Assembly: GCA_938021455.1 (NCBI GenBank)
Contig: CALIGP010000095.1
Coordinates: forward strand, 1 to 5,946
From: an uncultured Lewinella sp.
Lineage (GTDB): Bacteria; Bacteroidota; Bacteroidia; Chitinophagales; Saprospiraceae
DNA length: 5,946 nucleotides
Direction of reading: 5' to 3'
Of this stretch, positions 1 through 4,811 are shown piece after piece. The notes below the pieces were generated by a model, which saw nothing but the letters and a program-made list of their open reading frames with translations, searched no databases and was not told the origin of the DNA. Every line of letters begins with the position of its first letter. Within the stretch, counting starts at the first letter, position 1. The translations under genes and the position numbers were made by a program.

Positions 1-1068
1 CACCTTTGCGAAGTGATTACTGGTGAAGACTTCCACCCGGCCTTCCTGGAAGCGCTCGAAAATGTACCCAGCAACGTGGCCAAAAGCGCCGCCGTTGCCT
101 ATCGGGAACACGTAATGCCCGCCCGGGTAGGCCTGCGTCGCGTAGGTATGCACTTCGCTGCCTCCAGCCTTTTTGAGGCCGACATGCATGACTTAGAGCT
201 GTTTAATTACCGGGCAGAGATTCACGCCCTCCGGCAGCTCCGCGCCGGCGGTTACCGCCTGGCAATGGGTCGAATGACCATTCTCTCTAACCTGACCCAC
301 AGTCGCTCTACCTTCAGTTTTGCGGTCCTGTATTTGGGCCAGCAGACGATGATCGGGAGTATACGGGACGATATGTCTCTGGAAGACTTTGAATCCTTCG
401 CCCCCGATCTGGAACAAGAGTTTCGGGGAGGACACGTAGGAGAAGTGATCACCTTGATTCATACCCATTTCGGGATGGACACCTTCTCCATCTGGTCCTT
501 ATTCCGCGACGAAAAACGCCGCATCCTACTCTTCATGATGGACCGTACACTGGACATTGCCTCCAACAGCTTCAAGGAGTTCTACTACGATAATTACCAG
601 CTGATGAGTACGATGCGGACCAACGGCCTGCCGCTACCCGACGCCTACCAATCAGCCATCGGCTTTACGCTCCACCGACGGTTGGAGGATGCTCTTTCGA
701 TCCAGGAAGAACTCGACCAGCCTCGTTTTGAGCGCATCGTTGCTGACTTTTCTCACTGGAACCACCACTGGGACGGAGCCGACGATTTGGAGAAAGCGGC
801 GGCCCAACGGCTACAGGACCTGATCAAAAATGCTTTTACCGGAGACACCAGCTGGTCAGACGTGCACTACTTGCTGAACGCCATTAAGAAGCTCGACCTT
901 ACCCCCAACTATTACCGGACCCAGAATGCCTTTCTGGAGAACTGGACGGAAGCTTACGCCAGCCAACTTTCTAAATCGTCCTTGGCAGCGGGCTTGTCCG
1001 TTGCAAGAGATCTTGAACTGGCACTCGGCTTCGTAGAGCAGGAAAATCCGGAAAGCGTAGCCCACTAA
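1..1068 (+). CDS. GH57-type glycosidase, C-terminal DUF3536 region (5' partial)
   Basis: The frame is open to the left edge (codons before the GTG at 13 read H-L-C-E), so that GTG is internal and the gene begins outside the window. About 355 residues are visible. They resemble the DUF3536 region that follows the catalytic barrel in GH57 alpha-amylase/alpha-mannosidase-like proteins: the SNV step, the P-A-R-V-G-L-R-R-V-G-M-H-F-A-A-S-S-L-F block, the L-R-A-G-G-Y-R-L-A-M-G-R block, then the R-D-E-K-R-R-I-L segment and a helical tail with the G-L-P-L-P turn. Family members are usually several hundred residues longer and carry the catalytic residues in the missing N-terminal part, so activity cannot be judged here. 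No signal peptide can be assessed. The stop TAA (1066-1068) shares one base with the next ATG, implying translational coupling to the glycosyltransferase and a shared role in glucan or oligosaccharide turnover (inferred). Family assignment is from recalled motifs, not a search. Confidence 0.8.
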   Translation, partial: HLCEVITGEDFHPAFLEALENVPSNVAKSAAVAYREHVMPARVGLRRVGMHFAASSLFEADMHDLELFNYRAEIHALRQLRAGGYRLAMGRMTILSNLTHSRSTFSFAVLYLGQQTMIGSIRDDMSLEDFESFAPDLEQEFRGGHVGEVITLIHTHFGMDTFSIWSLFRDEKRRILLFMMDRTLDIASNSFKEFYYDNYQLMSTMRTNGLPLPDAYQSAIGFTLHRRLEDALSIQEELDQPRFERIVADFSHWNHHWDGADDLEKAAAQRLQDLIKNAFTGDTSWSDVHYLLNAIKKLDLTPNYYRTQNAFLENWTEAYASQLSKSSLAAGLSVARDLELALGFVEQENPESVAH

Positions 1069-2090
1069 TGAAGATCGCGCTACTGGCCCCACTACGCTAC
1101 CCCGTCAGGCAACCTTATGCGGGTGGCGTAGAAATGCACACCCATATGCTGGCCAAAGAGTTACGGGCTCGAGGGCATGAAATCACTCTTTTCGCTCACC
1201 CGGAATCAGACAAAAGTTTCGGTCTGGTGCCCTGCCTGCTGACCGAAGAGGCTGGCTTCGGGGCGACGACCTTTGCGTACCGCAGGGTGATGAAAGAGCT
1301 TGCCAAAGGAGACTTTGATCTGGTCCAAAATAACAGTCTGCACTTTTTGCCGCCCTTACTGGCGGGCACGTTGTCTTTTCCGATGGTGACGACGCTCCAC
1401 ACGCCGCCCTACCGGTCATTCCGACTTACGGGCGCGCTGACGCGCAAGACGGCTTCGCACCAATACGTCAGCATCAGTCGTTTTATCCAGTCGCAATGGT
1501 CTGGCCTGATCGGGGAATCTAGCGTAGTCCACAACGGTATTCAGTTGTCGGAGTGGCCCTATAGCCCGGTTGCCGTGCCCAAAACGGCGGTTTGGTTTGG
1601 GCGGTTCACCCCGGAAAAGGGCGCGGAATACGCCATTGAAGCGGCCCAAAGAGCGGGTTACCGGCTCACGCTGGCAGGGCCCGTGTACGATCAGCATTAC
1701 TATGATCAAAAGATAGCGCCCCGTTTAAACGAGCAGGTCACCTATGCCGGCCATCTTAATCAGCCGGAGTTGGCGTCTCTCGTTGGTCGGTCGGCGGTGG
1801 GGCTGGTAACTTCCGTTTGGGATGAGCCCTTTGGGCTCGCTTATGTGGAAATGGCGGCCTGTGGGACGCCGGTGGCGGCCTTTGATAGTGGCGCAGCCCG
1901 GGAAATCATCACCGAGCAGTGTGGTGCGCTGGTGGCTAAACGAGACGTAGCGGCGCTGGCGCAGGTGCTGGGGGAGTTAAAAAGCAGGGAACGCTCGGGC
2001 TGCCGGCAGCACATCGAGACTCATTTTCCGGTTAGCCGGATGGTGGAGGGGTATTTGGGGGTTTATGAGGGGGCGATAGCTAGCTTTTAA
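1068..2090 (+). CDS. Family 4 glycosyltransferase (GT-B fold)
   Basis: This 340-residue protein has the full GT4 layout. The N-terminal Rossmann domain starts M-K-I-A-L-L-A-P and carries the glycine-rich A-G-G-V-E loop (residues 18-22), followed by a helix and R-G-H-E-I-T-L-F. The hinge has V-H-N-G-I (154-158). The C-terminal nucleotide-sugar domain opens with G-R-F-T-P-E-K-G (178-185) and contains the retaining E-X7-E motif, Glu253 to Glu261 in W-D-E-P-F-G-L-A-Y-V-E, then the A-C-G-T-P-V-A turn. These residues bind the donor nucleotide sugar; donor and acceptor cannot be read from the sequence. Length is normal for a compact GT4 enzyme. No signal peptide or membrane segment is seen, so it is probably cytoplasmic. 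The ATG overlaps the preceding stop (TAATG) with no clear Shine-Dalgarno, so translation is probably coupled. A MITE-like element begins 16 bases after the stop and leaves the gene intact. Confidence 0.93.
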   Translation: MKIALLAPLRYPVRQPYAGGVEMHTHMLAKELRARGHEITLFAHPESDKSFGLVPCLLTEEAGFGATTFAYRRVMKELAKGDFDLVQNNSLHFLPPLLAGTLSFPMVTTLHTPPYRSFRLTGALTRKTASHQYVSISRFIQSQWSGLIGESSVVHNGIQLSEWPYSPVAVPKTAVWFGRFTPEKGAEYAIEAAQRAGYRLTLAGPVYDQHYYDQKIAPRLNEQVTYAGHLNQPELASLVGRSAVGLVTSVWDEPFGLAYVEMAACGTPVAAFDSGAAREIITEQCGALVAKRDVAALAQVLGELKSRERSGCRQHIETHFPVSRMVEGYLGVYEGAIASF

Positions 2091-2106
2091 GAAACTGTCC
2101 ATAATT

Positions 2107-2136
2107 GTGTGTATCACAATGGTCCGCTACAATTTT
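2107..2136 (+). repeat. Left terminal inverted repeat of the MITE
   Basis: This 30-bp repeat is the left end of the element. It begins GTGTGTATCACAATGG and ends in CAATTTT. The 24 outer bases match the reverse complement of the right end perfectly; after one mismatch (A2131) five more bases match, and then similarity stops. Confidence 0.92.
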
Positions 2137-2274
2137 GGACTTTAGAGTTGATTGATATATTGTACTCCGTTGAGCTTCCTGTGTTACATGCCTGCCGGCG
2201 GCCTACTTTTGAAGGGCAAAAGGTAGCAAACTCCGAGGAGGAACGGTGTAAAATAAGGGGCAATTACTTGCTCT

Positions 2275-2297
2275 CCCCGATAAAAACACGGGGTTTT
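2275..2297 (+). terminator. Possible weak intrinsic terminator inside the MITE
   Basis: CCCCG (2275-2279) pairs with CGGGG (2289-2293) around a 9-nt A-rich loop and is followed by TTTT (2294-2297). The stem is only 5 bp, so termination would be weak. It points in the direction of the upstream glycosyltransferase, for which no other terminator is seen close by. A GGGG at 2257-2260 could pair with the same CCCC and compete with this stem. Confidence 0.4.
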
Positions 2298-2299
2298 GT

Positions 2300-2340
2300 A
2301 ATTCGGGCGTGCGTGGGCTAGCCCCACACACGCCCGAATT
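2300..2340. repeat. Long GC-rich hairpin inside the MITE
   Basis: The arms 2300-2317 and 2323-2340 form an 18-bp stem (outer part AATTCGGGCGTG) with one C-A mismatch (2312/2328) and a 5-nt loop CTAGC. It is not followed by a T-run on either strand, so it is not a typical terminator. It is adjacent to a perfect 10-bp palindrome GAAAGCTTTC at 2341-2350. It may be a structural part of the element or a protein-binding site. Confidence 0.75.
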
Positions 2341-2388
2341 GAAAGCTTTCTCCAAGTGGACATAAATAGTACGGTTCTTGAATATGCG

Positions 2389-2418
2389 AAAATCGTAGCG
2401 GACCATTGTGATACACAC
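2389..2418 (-). repeat. Right terminal inverted repeat of the MITE
   Basis: This is the partner of 2107-2136 on the opposite strand, 29 of 30 bases complementary. It ends CCATTGTGATACACAC and is followed directly by the second copy of the 9-bp TCCATAATT duplication. Confidence 0.92.
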
Positions 2419-2427
2419 TCCATAATT

Positions 2428-2614
2428 GAATGATCCCCTCACTAAAGTAATTAGACCTACATTCAGGGCAGCAAAACAATGCGCTTAAAAACCTGCATTG
2501 CACCTGCGTCAGCGCCAAAAACACTTTTCCTCCAAGACCTTATTATATAGTAGCCCTTATCCGGAATCGGCTAAAAATAGAACAAACTTTAACATAAATC
2601 CGTAATACTAAACC
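2428..2614. other. Intergenic stretch without recognised gene
   Basis: This AT-leaning stretch lies between the MITE and the structured leader of the coiled-coil gene. No credible ORF, tRNA-like fold or strong hairpin was seen. No convincing Bacteroidota promoter (TTG about 19 bases before TAnnTTTG) could be picked, although the AT-rich part at about 2530-2612 is where a promoter for the downstream gene would be expected. Confidence 0.5.
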
Positions 2615-2707
2615 AGATTGGGGCGTTTATACCCCCGTCTGATCAACTTGCACACGTTTTTATATCAGACGCTTTTTTCGGTAAACCGCTGGTTGTTGCA
2701 CCAACCA
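2615..2707 (+). promoter_or_regulatory. Structured leader, possible transcription attenuator
   Basis: Several hairpins follow each other just ahead of the gene at 2741. Stem A pairs 2615-2623 with 2632-2640 (core GGGG/CCCC plus AGA/TCT, one mismatch and one G-U). Stem B pairs CGTCTGAT (2636-2643) with ATCAGACG (2664-2671), perfect over 8 bp, and is followed by TTTTTT (2673-2678), the arrangement of an intrinsic terminator. Stems A and B share 2636-2640, so they exclude each other as in antiterminator/terminator pairs. Two small hairpins follow: CGGT-aa-ACCG (2679-2688) and TGGTTG/CAACCA (2690-2695/2702-2707). The pairings are visible; a regulatory role is inferred. Stem B may simply be the end of the transcript coming from the left. 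No known riboswitch was recognised. Confidence 0.4.
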
Positions 2708-2740
2708 TAGTTCGGGGAACCATCACAAAACCAACGCCAT

Positions 2741-3766
2741 ATGGCAACGATTCAGAATAATCCATCCAACACTCCTAAGTTCACGCCCGCTCTTAAGCCG
2801 GCACCCAACCGTACGCCTTTGCTGGCTGGCATCATTGCCGTCTTGCTACTGGCCCTCGCTGGTCTCGGCATCGGTTACGCTAACCGCGGCACGGAAAATG
2901 CCCAAGTCTCCTCCGACCTCGTCGAAATGGAGCAGTTCAAAGCCACTGCTGAAAAGCAATACTACGAGAGTCTCGCCGAACTGGAAGAGATGCGCGGCAG
3001 CAACGAAGAGCTGAACGCGATGATCGACCAGCAGAAGGAAGAACTCCGGACGCAAAAAGACAAGATTTCTTCACTGACCCGCGACAGCCGCAACCTCGTA
3101 GCTGCCCGCCGGGAGCTCGCCGAGCTCAAGACGCAGACAGACGGCTACCTTGTGCAGCTCGAAGAGCAGCGCCTGGCCATCGCTAATCTGGAAGAAAACA
3201 ACCAGCGCCTGACCAGCGAACGTGACCTGCTTTCTACGGACCTACAGTCCAGCCGTCAGCAGAACGAGAGCTTGAACAGTGAGCGCGCCGTACTCGTTAG
3301 CGAGCGCGAGCAACTCACCAGCACCAATCAGGAGCTGAGCCGTAAAGTTGGCATCGCCAGCGTCATCAAGGCCAATAACGTAACCGTTCTCGGCCAGAAG
3401 ATGCGCAATAGCGGCAAGTGGGTAGATCGTAAGACGGCCAAGAACGTTGAGCGTCTTTACATCTGCTTTAACAGCCTGGACAACAGCGTTGCCCAATCCG
3501 GTGAAGAAAGTTTCCAATTACGCATTGTCAACCCAAGCGGTGAAACGATCCAGATCGATGCCGAAGGCAGTGGCATTCTCGTTGATGCGCAGAGCGGAGA
3601 GCAGGTTCCTTACACCAAGTCCGTTGATTTCGCTTTCGACGGCTCTGCTTCCAGCCACTGTGCGGAATGGAACGTTGCCAACCAGCAGTATGCAGAAGGT
3701 ACTTACCGCGCAGAACTCTACAATAAGGGCTTCTTCGTCGGTGAAGGAGAAGTAATCCTCAAGTAA
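2741..3766 (+). CDS. Membrane-anchored coiled-coil protein of unknown function
   Basis: This 341-residue protein has three clear parts. Residues 1-26 are a polar, Pro/Asn-rich N-terminus. Residues 27-46 are one hydrophobic segment (L-L-A-G-I-I-A-V-L-L-L-A-L-A-G-L-G-I-G-Y), with no lipobox or obvious cleavage site, so it is probably an uncleaved anchor. Residues 58-203 are an almost unbroken Glu/Gln/Arg/Leu-rich coiled coil. Residues 205-341 form a compact, probably beta-rich domain with two cysteines (242 and 307), containing V-E-R-L-Y-I-C-F, the L-R-I-V-N-P-S-G strand-turn and the final G-F-F-V-G-E-G-E-V strands. The coiled coil is likely to invite an SMC/chromosome-segregation name, but no ATPase motif is present. 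The topology suggests an envelope protein whose distal domain is held away from the inner membrane. The start ATG at 2741 is the only sensible one and has no Shine-Dalgarno, as is common in Bacteroidota. It seems monocistronic: leader hairpins precede it and a strong terminator follows. Function unknown. Confidence 0.9.
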   Translation: MATIQNNPSNTPKFTPALKPAPNRTPLLAGIIAVLLLALAGLGIGYANRGTENAQVSSDLVEMEQFKATAEKQYYESLAELEEMRGSNEELNAMIDQQKEELRTQKDKISSLTRDSRNLVAARRELAELKTQTDGYLVQLEEQRLAIANLEENNQRLTSERDLLSTDLQSSRQQNESLNSERAVLVSEREQLTSTNQELSRKVGIASVIKANNVTVLGQKMRNSGKWVDRKTAKNVERLYICFNSLDNSVAQSGEESFQLRIVNPSGETIQIDAEGSGILVDAQSGEQVPYTKSVDFAFDGSASSHCAEWNVANQQYAEGTYRAELYNKGFFVGEGEVILK

Positions 3767-3808
3767 GTTACCCGAGAGAACAACCTCTCTCTAACCAATA
3801 AAACCATT

Positions 3809-3846
3809 ACGAGGCTCCGGACACATGTTCGGGGCCTCGTTTTTTT
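3809..3846 (+). terminator. Strong rho-independent terminator
   Basis: ACGAGGCTCCG (3809-3819) pairs with CGGGGCCTCGT (3830-3840) over 11 bp with a single T-G wobble, around a 10-nt loop. The run T3840-T3846 follows. It lies 42 bases after the stop of the coiled-coil gene and ends that transcript. Confidence 0.93.
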
Positions 3847-3909
3847 CAGGTTGCAGGTTGCAACCTGTAACGTGTAACTTGCCCCCCCTGCAACTCGCAA
3901 CCTGCACCC
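3847..3909. repeat. Nine-unit heptamer repeat with C7 core
   Basis: These 63 bases split exactly into nine 7-mers. CAGGTTG occurs twice (3847-3860), followed by its reverse complement CAACCTG (3861-3867), two TAACNTG variants (3868-3881), seven C (3882-3888), then TGCAACT, CGCAACC and TGCACCC (3889-3909). The left units are thus partly inverse to the right ones and could fold back. The tract starts directly after the T-run of the terminator and stops about 40 bases before the next coding frame. It looks like a degenerate short tandem repeat of the kind scattered between genes in some Bacteroidota and cyanobacteria. Its function is unknown. Confidence 0.75.
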
Positions 3910-3949
3910 GCCCCCACGGGTTTACCCTCCAGAACCAATCACCAACGCT

Positions 3950-4267
3950 ATCACCGCACAAGAATTACTCAGTGCCTCCCTTGGCTTACCCGAACCGGCG
4001 GAGGGGCCGGGCATCACCGAGGAGCAATTCATCCAACAGTTAGCCGATGCGGTGGATTACTGGATGCAACACCGCATGGAACAGCTAATGAGCTTATGCT
4101 ACACACTTGACGTTAGCGAGGCAGCGGTTGCGGAGGCTTTCCATCCTTCCGCGGCGGAGGCGGCCAATCTTGGCCTGGCCCGCTTGCTTTATCAGCGGCA
4201 ATGCCGCCGGCTCGAAACCAAACAACAGTTCAAACCCGAAACACTGGACGATGAGGATGCCTGGTAG
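3950..4267 (+). CDS. Small hypothetical protein; start codon unclear (ATC?)
   Basis: The frame ending at TAG 4265-4267 reads like real coding sequence well before its first canonical start, a GTG at 4052. The upstream part reads I-T-A-Q-E-L-L-S-A-S-L-G-L-P-E-P and continues G-I-T-E-E-Q-F-I-Q-Q-L-A-D-A-V-D-Y-W-M. Upstream of 4052 the frame contains no ATG, GTG or TTG back to the stop at 3875-3877. The ATC at 3950 would give about 105 residues; starting at 4052 leaves 71 and removes the first helices. The protein is a small, soluble, mostly helical and acidic-tailed (D-D-E-D-A-W) domain with V-S-E-A-A-V-A-E-A-F, resembling short conserved hypotheticals I recall from Saprospiria. No enzymatic motif is seen. 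The last bases overlap the thioredoxin gene, which suggests one operon. Possible explanations are a rare ATC start, a start lost by mutation, or a sequencing error. A CTG at 3902 is also in frame, but inside the repeat tract. Confidence 0.65.
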   Translation: MTAQELLSASLGLPEPAEGPGITEEQFIQQLADAVDYWMQHRMEQLMSLCYTLDVSEAAVAEAFHPSAAEAANLGLARLLYQRQCRRLETKQQFKPETLDDEDAW

Positions 4268-4760
4268 AAAATTTTGGATCCCGTTACTAGTACTCGTCGC
4301 CTGGTTTGGTGGTCGGGCCTGGTATTTCTCTCCTGCCTTTGGGGCGGAGGATCTCGCGGCTGACTTCACAGCCATCCGGGCTGATGGGGAGTCATTTCAA
4401 CTATCCGAACTCCAAGGGCAGTACGTCTTACTCGACTTCTGGGGAAGCTGGTGTGGGCCCTGCCGGCGCGAAAGTCCGGCGTTGGTCGCCCTCAATACGG
4501 CGACCCGGGACAAACTGACCATCGTCAGTATTGCCATTGAGCGAGACAGCAGCGCCTGGCTCCGGGCAATTAAGCAGGACGCCAGAGACTGGCCCCATCA
4601 GGTAATGGACCAAACGGGCAGCTTGAAGTTTCTCGGAGGAGAAGTGTCCTCCCTCTACGGTGTCAATCAGGTTCCCACCAACTTCTTCATTGGTCCCGAT
4701 GGAAAAATCATCGGCGTAGACCTTCCTCTCTCCGAAATCAACCAACGGGTAAATCAATAG
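4251..4760 (+). CDS. Membrane-anchored TlpA-like thioredoxin family protein
   Basis: From the ATG at 4251 this is a 169-residue thiol-disulfide oxidoreductase; a second ATG at 4257 would give 167. An N-terminal hydrophobic stretch (residues 8-26, F-W-I-P-L-L-V-L-V-A-W-F-G-G-R-A-W-Y-F) forms an anchor or uncleaved signal and should place the domain in the periplasm. The thioredoxin fold follows: D-F-W-G-S-W-C-G-P-C-R-R-E-S-P with the redox pair Cys68/Cys71, a V-S-I-A-I-E strand, and the loop V-N-Q-V-P-T with the expected cis-proline Pro142 before F-F-I-G-P-D-G-K-I. The C-G-P-C motif and layout match TlpA/ResA-like reductases that keep exported thiols reduced, for instance in cytochrome maturation; the actual partner is unknown. 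The frame stays open to 4107, but the residues there are Arg/Pro-rich shadow of the preceding gene, so the later start is preferred. It overlaps that gene by 17 bases, implying coupled translation. Confidence 0.9.
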   Translation: MRMPGRKFWIPLLVLVAWFGGRAWYFSPAFGAEDLAADFTAIRADGESFQLSELQGQYVLLDFWGSWCGPCRRESPALVALNTATRDKLTIVSIAIERDSSAWLRAIKQDARDWPHQVMDQTGSLKFLGGEVSSLYGVNQVPTNFFIGPDGKIIGVDLPLSEINQRVNQ

Positions 4761-4765
4761 ACCAG

Positions 4766-4811
4766 TCACTTATCTGACTACTTGACTTTCTGACTACTTG
4801 ACTCCCCCCCC
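4766..4811. repeat. Octamer repeat ending in C8 at a start codon
   Basis: Four 8-base units, CTGACTAC, TTGACTTT, CTGACTAC, TTGACTCC, occupy 4774-4805, which is a 16-bp unit present twice with only the last two bases changed. A degenerate unit precedes them (4766-4773). The tract ends in a run of eight C (4804-4811) that touches the ATG of the methyltransferase at 4812. It fills nearly all of the 51-bp gap after the thioredoxin gene, so any ribosome-binding signal would have to lie in it. No Shine-Dalgarno is present. Confidence 0.8.

Larger units (their letters stand above)
2098..2427. mobile_element. MITE-like element with 9-bp target-site duplication
   Basis: The element proper spans 2107-2418 (312 bp). 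Its ends are inverted repeats of 30 bp, 2107-2136 and 2389-2418, matching at 29 of 30 positions; the only difference is A2131 versus C2394 (expected T). The termini start GTGTGTATCACAATGG. The 9-bp direct repeat TCCATAATT abuts both ends exactly (2098-2106 and 2419-2427) and is best read as the duplication made on insertion. No transposase or other plausible ORF lies inside; the short frames present cross the inverted repeats and look like no protein. The interior is rich in hairpins. Size, long terminal repeats, target duplication and lack of coding capacity fit a miniature inverted-repeat transposable element moved by a DDE transposase elsewhere in the genome. A 9-bp duplication occurs in several IS families (for example some IS4, IS5 and IS1 members), so the parent family cannot be named. 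The near-perfect ends suggest a recent insertion (inferred). Confidence 0.88.

Noticed and set aside
13..15. GTG at 13 as the start of the first gene
   Set aside because: The frame continues to the window edge, and the preceding residues still fit the family. The protein would otherwise lack its whole catalytic part.
2109..2321. 70-codon + strand ORF and several minus-strand ORFs between about 2184 and 2524
   Set aside because: They begin or end in the MITE inverted repeats or hairpins, resemble no protein family, and overlap one another. The element is better explained as non-coding.
2702..2740. Bacteroidota-type promoter (TAGTTCGG as a -7 element) before the gene at 2741
   Set aside because: No TTG lies at the required distance upstream, and the -7 match is imperfect. 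It was not strong enough to report.
3242..3517. 91-codon antisense ORF within the coiled-coil gene
   Set aside because: It is a mirror of biased codons in the coiled-coil region. The + strand frame has a clear domain structure.
2741..3766. SMC or chromosome-segregation protein
   Set aside because: Only the coiled coil suggests it. There are no Walker motifs, and an N-terminal membrane segment is present.
3847..3909. CRISPR array
   Set aside because: The units are 7 bases with no spacers, far too short for CRISPR repeats.
3825..4043. 72-codon + strand ORF starting in the terminator loop
   Set aside because: It reads through the terminator stem and heptamer repeat, and its sequence is Pro/Ser/Arg filler in a different frame from the protein-like one.
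4107..4250. Longer N-terminus for the thioredoxin-like protein from the ATG at 4107
   Set aside because: These residues are the out-of-frame shadow of the small upstream gene and are Arg/Pro-rich. The hydrophobic anchor follows directly after the ATGs at 4251 and 4257, as expected for a TlpA-like protein.
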